37,878 nucleotides of DNA, from assembly GCA_910588165.1 (NCBI GenBank), contig CAJUOR010000010.1, positions 1-37,878 on the forward strand, written 5' to 3'. This document shows positions 7,701-16,007 of the stretch, in pieces. Each line of letters opens with the position of its first letter. The first letter of the stretch is position 1. The notes beneath the pieces are model-generated. The model did no database searches, had not been told where the DNA came from, and saw nothing but the letters and a program-made list of their open reading frames with translations. This DNA is from an uncultured Thomasclavelia sp. Lineage in GTDB: Bacteria; Bacillota_I; Bacilli_A; Erysipelotrichales; Coprobacillaceae. The position numbers were made by a program, and so were the translations under genes.

Positions 7701-8738
7701 TTAGTGAAATGGATCTAAATCGTAATTTTCGTCAATACTGCACAAAAATTCAGTTAAAAGTTCGATTGAATTTTCAATATCATCTATATGACACATTTCA
7801 CTAGGTGTGTGCATATATCTTAATGGTAGCGATAATAGGGCAGTGGTGAAGCCTTCCATTGCGAAATGGATTTTATCGGCATCTGTTCCGGTACGACCGA
7901 TGAATGTTTCCATCTGATAAGGAATATTATTTTTTAAAGCACAGTCTTTAAGCAATTGATTGACTTTGCGATTAGCCATTGATGAGTTACAAATAACCGG
8001 TCCAAGTCCTAATTTGATGTCACCGTTTTCCGCAGGGTTAGCTCCGGGATAATCTTGCGCATAAGTAACATCAACGGCAATGGCAACATTAGGCTTAATG
8101 CGACTAGCTGACCAATGGGCACCGCGCATACTTGTTTCTTCTCCGACAGAAGTAGTGGCATAAACACCGATTTTACAGCCTTTTTCCTTAGCACGTTTTA
8201 AAGCTTCCAAAATAATGAAGGCACCTGCGCGATCATCAATCGCACGAGCGGTTAAAAAGCCGTTTTTCATTTCATGATGATACGTATCTAAATGGATTGG
8301 ATCGCCCACTTCCACATACTGTTGAGCATCTTCTTTATCTTTAGCCCCAATATCAATCGTTAAATCTTTCACAGAAACTTCGCCTTTAGTAAGACTTCTC
8401 GTGCAAATAACTACGCCGTAAAGCATTTCTTCTTTACCATAAATAACAACCTTTTGTCCGGGATATACGGTTGGATAGATCCCGCCGGCAGAAGATACTT
8501 TAATTAAGCCATTTGCTTCGATTTGTGTTATAATAAGACCGATCTCATCAATATGACCGGAAAGCATGACTTTAAACTTGGCATCTTTATTAAGGACACT
8601 TGTAACATTACCGGTGTAGTCAGTTAAAATTTCATCGCAATAAGGTGTCATTTCTTCGATGACTTTTTTTTGTAATGGAATTTCATGACCTGAAACGGAC
8701 ATACTATCTAGTAGTGTGTATAAAAAATTCTTATTCAT
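7701..8738 (-). CDS. M42-family metallopeptidase (glutamyl/deblocking aminopeptidase type)
   Basis: A 345-residue cytoplasmic zinc aminopeptidase. Metal and catalytic motifs occur in family order: SGHIDEIGLII (His and Asp ligands), ARAIDDRAGAF (bridging Asp), GEET (catalytic Glu followed by a Glu ligand), a VDVT Asp and the C-terminal YMHTPSE His. Such enzymes form large tetrahedral dodecamers and trim peptides from the N terminus; some members were annotated as endoglucanases in the past. The ATG at 8738 is selected over an upstream GTG because GAGGTGAT fits it as a ribosome site. It is a single-gene unit with its own terminator. Confidence 0.9.
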   Translation of the reverse strand: MNKNFLYTLLDSMSVSGHEIPLQKKVIEEMTPYCDEILTDYTGNVTSVLNKDAKFKVMLSGHIDEIGLIITQIEANGLIKVSSAGGIYPTVYPGQKVVIYGKEEMLYGVVICTRSLTKGEVSVKDLTIDIGAKDKEDAQQYVEVGDPIHLDTYHHEMKNGFLTARAIDDRAGAFIILEALKRAKEKGCKIGVYATTSVGEETSMRGAHWSASRIKPNVAIAVDVTYAQDYPGANPAENGDIKLGLGPVICNSSMANRKVNQLLKDCALKNNIPYQMETFIGRTGTDADKIHFAMEGFTTALLSLPLRYMHTPSEMCHIDDIENSIELLTEFLCSIDENYDLDPFH

Positions 8739-8885
8739 ATCTATCACCTCATCGTTATTATACCGCTTTTATCAGATTTACGCCAAAGAAAAACACAAGT
8801 TTTCTTGATTTTCACATATTATAGGCAAAATTATTTGTTATTTGAGCGGTAAGATGAAACTGTCATTTAAAAAGGAGGCTTCTTT

Positions 8886-9965
8886 ATGAAGAAAAATATA
8901 GGAACGATTGTGATTATTGTGCTATTAGTCTGTTCGCTGGCAACTAATACTTACTTATTTACACGCGTTAACGAGTTGACTAACTATATTGGGAAAGATA
9001 ACTCTGCTGTGAATGTCGTAGATTATGATGTTTCGACAAAAGATGTTGACGTTGTTAAAGCCGTAAGCGATAGCGTTGTTACAATTGAAGTGTTTAGCAG
9101 TGGCTTAAACTCAGGTACAGGCAGTGGTGTTGTTTATCAAAAAGATGGTAAAAAAGCTTATATTATTACTAATCATCACGTTGTCGACGGCGGAGAAAAT
9201 ATCAATGTGCTATTCAACAGCGGAGAGTCTGCAACAGCTAAGCTATTAGGGTCTGATCCTTATACCGATTTAGCTGTCTTGGAAATCGAACCGGAATTTA
9301 AAGTGAAGGCGATTGAAATCGGTGATTCTAATTTATTAGATGTCGGAGAACCGGTTTTAGCTATCGGTAGTCCTTTGGGGTCAAACTACAACGGAACAAC
9401 AACCAAAGGAATTATCTCGGGAACAAACCGTATTGTTTCCGTTGATTTAAACGGCGATGGCGTAGAGGATTGGGATATGAATGTTTTACAAACAGATGCT
9501 GCGATTAACCCGGGCAATAGCGGTGGGGCTTTAATCAATATGGCAGGTGAACTGATTGGGATTACATCTATGAAAATTTCTTCAACAGATGGTATGGGCT
9601 TTGCCATTCCGATTAGTGATGCGATTAAAAATATAGAACAGTTAAAAACCCATGGTAAAATCGAACGTCCTGTCATCGGTATTCAAGCGATTGCTATGAG
9701 CGATATTTCACTTCGACAGCGATACTACAATAATATTGACAGCGATTCGCTTGAAGGGGTGTATGTTTATTCAGTACAAGATGGCAGTGCTGCCCAAAAA
9801 GCCGGCATTAAACAAGGCGATATTATTGTGAAAATGGACGATGTTAAGATTACCACCTACAAATCTTTCTTAAGTGCTTTATATGCCAAAGAGGTGGGGC
9901 AAACAGTTAAAATAACAGTTGAAAGAAATGGACAAGAGTTACAATTTGATGTAACCTTGAAATAA
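8886..9965 (+). CDS. HtrA/DegP-like serine protease with PDZ domain
   Basis: A 359-residue membrane-anchored surface protease. Residues 7-26 form an uncleaved signal anchor. The trypsin-like domain has the complete triad: His98 in ITNHHVVDG, Asp128 in DPYTDLAVLEI and Ser212 in NPGNSGGAL. One PDZ domain covers roughly 262-357 (GVYVYSVQDGSAAQKAGIKQ). It would degrade or refold misfolded exported proteins outside the membrane. AAAGGAGG precedes the ATG. The gene is monocistronic, with a strong terminator directly after it. It is divergent from the M42 peptidase. The symbol htrA or degP would be family-level only. Confidence 0.92.
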   Translation: MKKNIGTIVIIVLLVCSLATNTYLFTRVNELTNYIGKDNSAVNVVDYDVSTKDVDVVKAVSDSVVTIEVFSSGLNSGTGSGVVYQKDGKKAYIITNHHVVDGGENINVLFNSGESATAKLLGSDPYTDLAVLEIEPEFKVKAIEIGDSNLLDVGEPVLAIGSPLGSNYNGTTTKGIISGTNRIVSVDLNGDGVEDWDMNVLQTDAAINPGNSGGALINMAGELIGITSMKISSTDGMGFAIPISDAIKNIEQLKTHGKIERPVIGIQAIAMSDISLRQRYYNNIDSDSLEGVYVYSVQDGSAAQKAGIKQGDIIVKMDDVKITTYKSFLSALYAKEVGQTVKITVERNGQELQFDVTLK

Positions 9966-9968
9966 GGC

Positions 9969-9996
9969 AAAGGTCTGATAGATTTCAGACCTTTTC
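9969..9996 (+). terminator. Terminator of the HtrA-like gene
   Basis: AAAGGTCTGA (9969-9978) pairs perfectly with TCAGACCTTT (9985-9994), followed by T residues. Confidence 0.85.
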
Positions 9997-10001
9997 ACAT
10001 T

Positions 10002-10030
10002 TTGACAAATATTTCAAAAAACATTGATAA
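10002..10030 (+). promoter_or_regulatory. Promoter of the two-gene membrane protein unit
   Basis: A consensus TTGACA (10002-10007) is followed after 17 bases by TGATAA (10025-10030). It lies between the preceding terminator and the ATG at 10068. The TTG of this -35 box is in frame with the downstream gene but should not be taken as its start. Confidence 0.65.
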
Positions 10031-10067
10031 TCAAAGAGATTATGTTAAAATAGATAATGGTGATTTT

Positions 10068-10829
10068 ATGGAAAAAAATAAAAAATATGGGCAATTATTG
10101 TTGTTTTTCTTTGGTGTTGTACTTGCAACTTTATTTTTTCAATACCCACATTTTAAATTCGGATTAGATAATGTGAACGCCTATCAACAGTTTTCTTACG
10201 GCTTAGTTTCAGATACATTAGAAGTTAATGCTTATTTTGGAGCAGTCCAAAATAACTATGGAGGAGCCGATGTTAAGTTGGAAAGTCAAGAAAAATCATT
10301 GAAGGCACAAGTTACTTTGGAAGATGGCACAAAGCTAGAGCATCTTCTGAAATTAAAAGATGAAAATTATTATGTTATGGATGTTGTGGTAACAACAAGC
10401 AAGAGTAAACCTAGACAAATTGTGATTTATGCACAAGATGGAAAAACATTAGCTCAAGGAGAGTTAAAGGCGAATATTGACGAACTCTATCAGGCTTCTA
10501 ATCGTGATTGCGCTGTTTTTAATATTTATGTAAATCAAAGTGGTATTTTTATGGGTAATTTCAGTGTGACAAACGCCAAAGATTTCAGCCATTATCAATA
10601 TGCCATTGTTGAGTTTTGTCATCCTGATGCGACTAAGACCGATGGCTATATGCTTTTAGCTAGGCAACAGATTCCTTTAGATGAACTGTTAAATGCGAAG
10701 TTGTCTTATTATCTTCCTTTTTTGAATACAGCTGTATTTAATGAAGAGATTGATATGGACATGATTATAACTTTTGTGGGAGAAGATTCAAAAAGTATTG
10801 TCATGAAACTTACAAGGGGGGTAAGCTAA
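10068..10829 (+). CDS. Unknown membrane-anchored extracellular protein
   Basis: A 253-residue protein with one N-terminal hydrophobic helix (about residues 8-25, LLLFFFGVVLATLFF) and a soluble remainder predicted outside the membrane. The soluble part is rich in beta-type segments, and I recognise no catalytic motif or known domain. The start at 10068 is chosen because a consensus promoter occupies the region upstream and GGTGA lies before the ATG. Its stop codon overlaps the start of the next gene by one base, so the two are coupled and likely act together. A cell-envelope role is possible but not shown. Confidence 0.7.
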   Translation: MEKNKKYGQLLLFFFGVVLATLFFQYPHFKFGLDNVNAYQQFSYGLVSDTLEVNAYFGAVQNNYGGADVKLESQEKSLKAQVTLEDGTKLEHLLKLKDENYYVMDVVVTTSKSKPRQIVIYAQDGKTLAQGELKANIDELYQASNRDCAVFNIYVNQSGIFMGNFSVTNAKDFSHYQYAIVEFCHPDATKTDGYMLLARQQIPLDELLNAKLSYYLPFLNTAVFNEEIDMDMIITFVGEDSKSIVMKLTRGVS

Positions 10830-11575
10830 TGCAAAGTCGTACAAAAAAAATTCTTTTTTGGTCTTTTTTGCTGTTGGTATTTATTTTCGGTATATGTAGT
10901 AATATGTTAATTGAAAACGGAATGCCACCTAATCGAGCTATCGACCAAATTTACAAAGCCCCGTTAGCTGTGAAAGCTTATGTTTTGTTATTGGGCATGA
11001 TGACCTTTTTGAGTGGTGAAATATTGCTATATAGTTATCGTTATCGTGATGCCAATTATCCTATGGTCATGGTATTAGCCTTGATTATAGCTTTTGCTTA
11101 CCATAGATTTTATTATTTTATGATTTTGGCAATCGTCATTATTTTTTTTGAAACGGCAATCCTTTGGCAAACACGTCATCGCATAGATGCTATCAATGAA
11201 GTAATCAATCAGGTTTTAGACGAATATGGATTAGAGCCTAAGGCGGAAGTTTTACAAACACAAGAATTACCTGAAGTGAATGAAGAGCCATCGAAGATTG
11301 TGTTTGAGGACGTTCCTTTTGAACAAGAGCAGCAAGAGGAAATCGAACAGTTTTTGGAGTCTTTGTTTATCGACACGATGATTCAGGTTGAAGATGAAAA
11401 GATGGCTGAAGAGATATTGGAAGATGCCAATGAAATTTTTGATGAATTAGATGAGGAAACGAAAATAACCGATTCCAATGAAACTGTCAGTGATGAAACA
11501 GTTTTTGAAATCGGTATGGAAAGTGAAGAAGAACTTTTAGACGATTTAGTTGAAGAAACTAAGCCAGAAGTGTAG
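10829..11575 (+). CDS. Unknown polytopic membrane protein with long acidic C-terminal tail
   Basis: A 248-residue protein. The first 110 residues carry three or four hydrophobic helices (near 8-25, 47-65, 77-90 and 92-111). From about residue 130 onward the chain is strongly acidic, with many Glu and Asp residues (EEEIEQFLESLF, EELLDDLVEETK) and no recognisable domain; this part should be cytoplasmic or extended. GGGGG sits before an ATG that overlaps the stop codon of the preceding gene. The last 17 bases overlap the convergent sspI gene. I do not recognise the family. Confidence 0.7.
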   Translation: MQSRTKKILFWSFLLLVFIFGICSNMLIENGMPPNRAIDQIYKAPLAVKAYVLLLGMMTFLSGEILLYSYRYRDANYPMVMVLALIIAFAYHRFYYFMILAIVIIFFETAILWQTRHRIDAINEVINQVLDEYGLEPKAEVLQTQELPEVNEEPSKIVFEDVPFEQEQQEEIEQFLESLFIDTMIQVEDEKMAEEILEDANEIFDELDEETKITDSNETVSDETVFEIGMESEEELLDDLVEETKPEV

Positions 11576-11759
11576 ATAAAGCATTTAGGCAATGCTCCTT
11601 TTCATTAGGATCCATTGCTTGATAGTACATTTCAAATAGAACACCTAAACCCGGTAAAATCATTTCTTCTTTAGAAGCAATACCGGATTCAATTGTGTTT
11701 TTTAAGTCGCTGGTACTGATTTTTGCCAAATTGCTTTTGAGTGCTGTGCGAATATCCAT
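11559..11759 (-). CDS. sspI: Small acid-soluble spore protein SspI
   Basis: A 66-residue protein that matches SspI over its whole length. Key features are the N-terminal MDIRTALKSNLAKIS, the central IESGIASKEEMILPGLGVLFE and the short C-terminal helix; the LPGLGVLFE block is diagnostic. In Bacillus this is a minor acid-soluble protein made in the forespore, so its presence suggests spore-forming ability. The ATG at 11759 has GGAGGG six bases upstream; longer readings lack a ribosome site. The gene is convergent with, and overlaps by 17 bases, the acidic-tailed membrane protein gene. It is divergent from the YgjP-type peptidase. Confidence 0.85.
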   Translation of the reverse strand: MDIRTALKSNLAKISTSDLKNTIESGIASKEEMILPGLGVLFEMYYQAMDPNEKEHCLNALSTLLA

Positions 11760-11815
11760 ATACATCCCTCCATCAATGTTATGGACATAAAAAAGGAGAA
11801 ATATACATAAAGACA

Positions 11816-12493
11816 ATGGAAATTGAAATTAAAAACGGACACAAGACTTATCTGGTAGAAGTTAGGCAAAAGAAAATGAAAAGCATGACACTTCGCTATC
11901 GTGAAGGGAAGTATCGTCTTTCAGCACCTATGCAACTTTCTATTTCAGATATTCAAACGTGGCTTAAAAGTTTAGATGAAACGGTCTGGCAAAAATTGAA
12001 AAGAAACGTTAAAGTCAAACAAGGAAGAGATTTTGTTTATATCTTCGGTCAAAGATATGATATTTGTCATCGTCCGCTAGGAATTAAAAAAGTAAGTCTA
12101 AAAAAGGAACAGCTTTATATTTATGCCACTTTGCCTGAACAATGCCTAGAGGATTATTTGCGTGAAACGTTAACTTCATATATTTTTGAACGTCTGCAAT
12201 ATTTTTATCGGCAAGGATATTGTCAAATCTTACCGGAGTTTAAACTTGCGAAACTGAAATCTTGTTATGGCGAATGTTTTTATAAAAAAAAGCTGTTGAA
12301 GTTTTCAAGTTTTTTAATTCATGAACCGCAGCAAGTCATCGACAGTATTATTATTCATGAATTAGCGCACTTGCTTTATCCTAACCATTCTAAAGATTTT
12401 TATACATGGGTCTATGCTCATGATGATTTATATCAAACATCTATGCAATACTTAAAAAAAGGAGGTGCCGGAGATGATTCAGTCAACGAGTAA
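11816..12493 (+). CDS. YgjP-type (DUF45) zinc metallopeptidase-like protein
   Basis: A 225-residue cytoplasmic protein. The first half has the beta-rich region typical of the family (KSMTLRYREGKYRLSAP), and the C-terminal half contains the HExxH zinc motif as IIHELAHLLYPNHSKDFY, with the third His ligand in PNHSKDF. Family members resemble the SprT/WSS1 metalloprotease fold, but their role in Firmicutes is not established. The ATG at 11816 lies 17 bases after GGAGAA, an unusually long gap; no better in-frame start codon is visible. Its end overlaps the next gene by 20 bases. Confidence 0.85.
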   Translation: MEIEIKNGHKTYLVEVRQKKMKSMTLRYREGKYRLSAPMQLSISDIQTWLKSLDETVWQKLKRNVKVKQGRDFVYIFGQRYDICHRPLGIKKVSLKKEQLYIYATLPEQCLEDYLRETLTSYIFERLQYFYRQGYCQILPEFKLAKLKSCYGECFYKKKLLKFSSFLIHEPQQVIDSIIIHELAHLLYPNHSKDFYTWVYAHDDLYQTSMQYLKKGGAGDDSVNE

Positions 12494-13211
12494 TGAACGG
12501 ATTAAACAGCTCGCTAAATTGAAACAAAAAAAATATCGTATGCAGACAAGACAATTTATTGCGGAAGGTGAGCATTTAGTTGAAGAAGCTGCTAAACAAG
12601 GGATTGTCTTAGAGGTGTTTTACACAGATAAAACGAAAATTCCGCAAAATTATCACGGTGTATGTACAGAAGTGTCAAGTCCGGTTTTAGAAAAGCTGGC
12701 ATTTTCCAAGACGCCTCAAAAAATTATAGCACTATGTTCTTTTGTTGAGAAAACATTTGATTTTGGGCAAATGCAGCGATTGTTTTTATTAGACGGATTA
12801 CAAGATCCGGGCAATATCGGTACGATTATCAGAACTGCCTTAGCTATGGACTTTGATGGGGTTCTACTAAGTGAAGATAGTGTGGATTTATATCATGATA
12901 AGCTTTTGCGAGCTTGTCAAGGAGCTAATTTTCATTTACCTATTATGCAAGTTAATTTAGAAAAAGCCATTGCTCAACTTCAACAACATCAGTTTAAAGT
13001 TTATGCAACAGCTTTACATGAGGCTAAGTCGATTAAAAGCTATATTTCAGAACCTAAAATGGCTTTTGTTTTAGGGAATGAGGGGAATGGTGTGAAGGCT
13101 TCAACTATCCGTAAGTGTGATGGGGCGATGTATATTCCCATTCAAAAAGCCGAGTCACTCAATGTTGCCATTGCAGCGGGCATGATTGCGTATCAATTTA
13201 CATTGATTTAA
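12474..13211 (+). CDS. SpoU/TrmH-family RNA 2'-O-ribose methyltransferase
   Basis: A 245-residue SPOUT-class methyltransferase that would transfer a methyl group from S-adenosylmethionine to a ribose 2'-OH of rRNA or tRNA. The N-terminal domain (about 1-95) has the L7Ae-like substrate-binding pattern (QFIAEGEHLVEEAAKQG). The three SPOUT motifs are present: LQDPGNIGTIIRTALA, FVLGNEGNGV and IPIQKAESLNVAIAAG, which forms the trefoil knot. The ATG at 12474 is chosen because AAAGGAGG is placed correctly for it; a GTG at 12465 would overlap the ribosome site. The target nucleotide is not evident. It overlaps the end of the peptidase gene. Confidence 0.9.
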   Translation: MIQSTSNERIKQLAKLKQKKYRMQTRQFIAEGEHLVEEAAKQGIVLEVFYTDKTKIPQNYHGVCTEVSSPVLEKLAFSKTPQKIIALCSFVEKTFDFGQMQRLFLLDGLQDPGNIGTIIRTALAMDFDGVLLSEDSVDLYHDKLLRACQGANFHLPIMQVNLEKAIAQLQQHQFKVYATALHEAKSIKSYISEPKMAFVLGNEGNGVKASTIRKCDGAMYIPIQKAESLNVAIAAGMIAYQFTLI

Positions 13212-13655
13212 TCATATTCAAGTAAAAGAAGCCTATTTATGAAAAAGTATATGATGCGAGATTTAATCCATCATTAAATTATTTGTACGCGGATTATTTT
13301 AGATGATACAAGCGTCATGATACCAATGCGTTTTAGTATGGGATTTGGTTGTAGTTTTTTTAGAAGAAGGCTTAAAGCTTAATATTTTTAGCTTAGCAAA
13401 ATTGATGAGGAAAAACTTTGCTGAGGAGGCGTTCTTTATGATGAGGATATTTGGTTGAAAACATGGGCTTTTAAAATTGCAGATCGAATAGTACAGTTTT
13501 TTGCAAAGCATGGTATAGCTGTGGAAGATGAGATAGGATAGTAGAACAATATCTAGGAGAATATGAAACGGTTTTACCTGCTCTTGATAGAGATTTTGAA
13601 GGTTTAAAAATCAAATTTGGTTTGACTGAAAGAAATCCTAAAAACAAAAGCTAGT
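13212..13655 (+). pseudogene. Decayed gene remnants, product not recognised
   Basis: No intact frame exists here, but coding-like pieces follow each other on the plus strand. Near 13300-13390 one frame reads LDDTSVMIPMRFSMGFGCSF. From about 13437 one reads DEDIWLKTWAFKIADRIVQF and runs on to AKHGIAVEDE before a stop near 13540; one frame away DRIVEQYLGEYETVLPALDR continues to FGLTERNPKNKS and a stop at 13654. The last two join smoothly by one frameshift. A terminator-like hairpin follows. This looks like an inactivated gene of perhaps 140 codons; I cannot name its family. Confidence 0.5.
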
Positions 13656-13662
13656 TTGATAA

Positions 13663-13693
13663 GGTATTTGCACAATGATGGCAAATATCTTTT
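13663..13693 (+). terminator. Terminator after the decayed gene
   Basis: GGTATTTGC (13663-13671) pairs with GCAAATATC (13681-13689, one G-U pair), followed by TTTT. Confidence 0.55.
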
Positions 13694-13729
13694 AATTTAC
13701 CTAAAAGCAACTTTCCTTGATATCATTTA

Positions 13730-13763
13730 TAAAAAAAATATGGTACCGCTATGGATACCATAT
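13730..13763 (-). terminator. Terminator of the LicR-like regulator gene
   Basis: On the minus strand ATATGGTA and TACCATAT form an 8-bp stem with a 10-base loop, followed by a run of eight T. Confidence 0.75.
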
Positions 13764-13764
13764 C

Positions 13765-15669
13765 CTATTTATGCTTCTGAATAATTTCTAAGAAGCGAGT
13801 ATATTCGGGGTGATTTAAAATTTCAGCTAAAGCTTCTTGGTCCTCGGATAAATGGACAAAAGTATTATAAAGGGTATTATACATAATGTTATCAGTATCA
13901 GGACAAGCAAATAAAATAATGATTTGCAAGGTTTCATTATCCCATACAATAGGTTGGTCTAACATAATGACAGAAATCAGGTTTTGCCAACTGATTGGCT
14001 TATTAAGGCGGATAACACCGACAAAGTCAGCGAAAACTTTTAGTGTATAATAGCTTTTATTCATCATGTTAGTTTTAAATGTTTCTTTTAATACAGGATA
14101 ACAGTTTTGTAACAGCTGATAAAAAAGTGTGATAGCACCTTTTTTATTCTTTACTTTACTATGATTAGTAAAGAGCTTGGGGTGAAAATAGTAGACAAGA
14201 TTTTGATTATTGAAAAGATATGAAATATGATTATTGATTCTATTGATATCATCTTGATTAATCATGTAAGTTACTTGAATACATGGAATAGGCAAATCTT
14301 TGTGGATAGGAATCGGTGTAATAATCAAATCATATTGACTGAGGTTTTCTTCATTGAGCTTGTAGTATTGAATTGTCTTTGTTACAACTAAACGATTAGA
14401 GAAATTCTCGTTAATTAAGAAGTTACATAAATTTTCAGAGCTATATCCTAAAGCGTTTAATAATAAGACTCTTTTCTTTTGATATCTCTGATTATGAATA
14501 GCGTTATTAAATAAAGTGGCAAAAGAAGCGAGTTCACTGCTAGAGAGTTGATGGTTAGAAAATTTCTCAATGACCGATGAAGCGATTAGAGCTAATTCGT
14601 ATGCTAAAGGATAGGCGAGCTTAATATCTTCATAAAGCGGATTTCTTATTTTTTCATTATATTTTTGACGAATTAGGGCAGACTCAACATAGAGCGGAAG
14701 TGAATGATGTAAACGCTCGTTTTCTATCAAGATAAGAGTCTGTTTTTTGATTTCTTGAATAATACATTGGGAAATTTGAATTGCATAGGTGTTACTAGTT
14801 GGAGCTAAGCCTTTGGTTGAACGTTTACAAATCAGTAATAAGGCAATGTGCTGGATTTCATATTCATTAAATTTTAATTGAAATTTCTGATAAACAAATT
14901 CGCTGATTTTAAGGGCAACCTGATATTCGCTTCTGTTAATGAAGCCCTCGAATTCTAAAGCAGGCTCTAAGATAGGGTGGCATTGTAAACCACGCATGAT
15001 AAAAATAGATAGACATAATAAAAAGTCGTTTAAGCCAATGTCACTCATTTCAATCTTGTAGTCTTTAATGTATTGAATAATTTGATAATCATCGCTATTG
15101 GTATAACTATCAATAAACGCGTAAAACATTTCAGATTTGTTTAATTTTGTAAACAAATGATCGGCTAAAACTTTTCTTTGATCCATTTCATTACCACAGA
15201 TACATATACCGTAATTTGGTTTTTGCTTAATGAAAAGATTGTATTTTTTGATGCCTTTTCTAATTGCCGCAATGTCATTCGAGATAGTTGAACGGCTAAT
15301 CAAAAGTTCATCTGCTAAGGTGTCGATTTTAATATAGTCTTGGGCATCAATTAATCTTTTTTGAATGTAATCTTGACGATCATGGGGTAAGGTAGGAAAT
15401 AAAGTTTCTTTCTCTTTTTTTGATTCATTGATAAGCTGATGAATAAATGAAATAGTTTCCGTTGATTTTGTTTCAATCAAATAACCTTTTGACGGTTTGG
15501 AAATCAATGACAGATTTAATGATTCCAAAATCTGTTTAACACGAACCATTTCTTCCCTTACGACACGGCGGTTAATACCTGTTGAAGTTGCAATATCATA
15601 AGTTGTAATGTAATCTTGTGAAGAAATCAGTAGTTTTAAAATATTCGATTCGTTCTTACTTAGTTTCAT
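13765..15669 (-). CDS. LicR/BglG-type transcriptional regulator with PRDs, phospho-sites substituted
   Basis: A 634-residue regulator with LicR architecture: N-terminal HTH (6-45), a second HTH (about 105-145), PRD1 (190-290), PRD2 (300-395), a IIB-like domain (400-485) and a IIA-like domain (500-634). Normally the PTS phosphorylates PRD, IIB and IIA residues. Here the aligned positions read Cys219 (NDFLLCLSIFIMR), Leu278, Tyr327 (LPLYVESALIR) and Leu386 instead of His; Asn405 (LLLNALG) instead of the IIB Cys; and no GNxxAxPH in the IIA domain. It is thus probably blind to PTS phosphorylation. It is divergent from the PTS IIC, its likely target. The start has AAAGGG eight bases upstream. Confidence 0.85.
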   Translation of the reverse strand: MKLSKNESNILKLLISSQDYITTYDIATSTGINRRVVREEMVRVKQILESLNLSLISKPSKGYLIETKSTETISFIHQLINESKKEKETLFPTLPHDRQDYIQKRLIDAQDYIKIDTLADELLISRSTISNDIAAIRKGIKKYNLFIKQKPNYGICICGNEMDQRKVLADHLFTKLNKSEMFYAFIDSYTNSDDYQIIQYIKDYKIEMSDIGLNDFLLCLSIFIMRGLQCHPILEPALEFEGFINRSEYQVALKISEFVYQKFQLKFNEYEIQHIALLLICKRSTKGLAPTSNTYAIQISQCIIQEIKKQTLILIENERLHHSLPLYVESALIRQKYNEKIRNPLYEDIKLAYPLAYELALIASSVIEKFSNHQLSSSELASFATLFNNAIHNQRYQKKRVLLLNALGYSSENLCNFLINENFSNRLVVTKTIQYYKLNEENLSQYDLIITPIPIHKDLPIPCIQVTYMINQDDINRINNHISYLFNNQNLVYYFHPKLFTNHSKVKNKKGAITLFYQLLQNCYPVLKETFKTNMMNKSYYTLKVFADFVGVIRLNKPISWQNLISVIMLDQPIVWDNETLQIIILFACPDTDNIMYNTLYNTFVHLSEDQEALAEILNHPEYTRFLEIIQKHK

Positions 15670-15711
15670 TTTCATCACCCTTTGTACAATTATAACAACA
15701 TTATCAAGGAA

Positions 15712-15725
15712 TGTAAACGATTACT
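15712..15725. promoter_or_regulatory. cre/LacI-type operator in the regulator-IIC intergenic region
   Basis: TGTAAACGATTACT matches the catabolite-response consensus TGWAANCGNTNWCA at all but the last position. It lies about 45 bp upstream of the regulator's ATG, near its probable promoter. The core AAACGATTAC recurs at 15951 and 25498. Confidence 0.6.
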
Positions 15726-15950
15726 CTTCAAAAATGATTTATTTCTGAAAATAGTGCTTTGATAATCGATAAAATAGACCTTATTTTACTTCTTACAGCA
15801 TACCCTAATTTTAGTTGTAATATTCAAATTATATTGATTTTATGGGTGATTTTAATTATTTAACCACAAAATTATGAAAAAATGTCATATCTTATGACAA
15901 TAATTTATATAGAAAAAAAGAAGAGTTATGTTACAATGATTGTGGACAGA

Positions 15951-15963
15951 GAAAACGATTACC
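15951..15963. promoter_or_regulatory. Second cre/LacI-type operator, in front of the PTS IIC gene
   Basis: GAAAACGATTACC shares the core AAACGATTAC with the site at 15712 and with the palindromic site at 25498. It is 45 bp upstream of the IIC ATG and just downstream of a TACAAT -10-like hexamer (15932-15937), a position suited to repression. Confidence 0.5.
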
Positions 15964-16007
15964 TAAATCGCTTTCTTAAAAATTTAAAACGAAGGGAGAA
16001 AAAATTT

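Noticed and set aside
10002..10067. N-terminal extension of the single-pass membrane protein from TTG at 10002
   Set aside because: That TTG belongs to a consensus -35 box with a -10 at the correct distance; the ATG at 10068 has a ribosome site.
11777..11806. GTATA-N18-CATAACA on the minus strand upstream of sspI, which resembles a forespore sigma-G promoter
   Set aside because: The predicted transcription start would fall inside the ribosome binding site at 11766-11771, so the match is probably accidental.
13765..15669. RNA-binding antiterminator of the BglG/SacY type
   Set aside because: The N terminus is a DNA-binding HTH, not a CAT RNA-binding domain, and no ribonucleic antiterminator/terminator pair is seen before the PTS IIC gene.
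15882..16007. 42-residue N-terminal extension of the PTS IIC
   Set aside because: It covers the operator and promoter region, and family members start near MSTEKKSFMD, which has AAGGGAG upstream.
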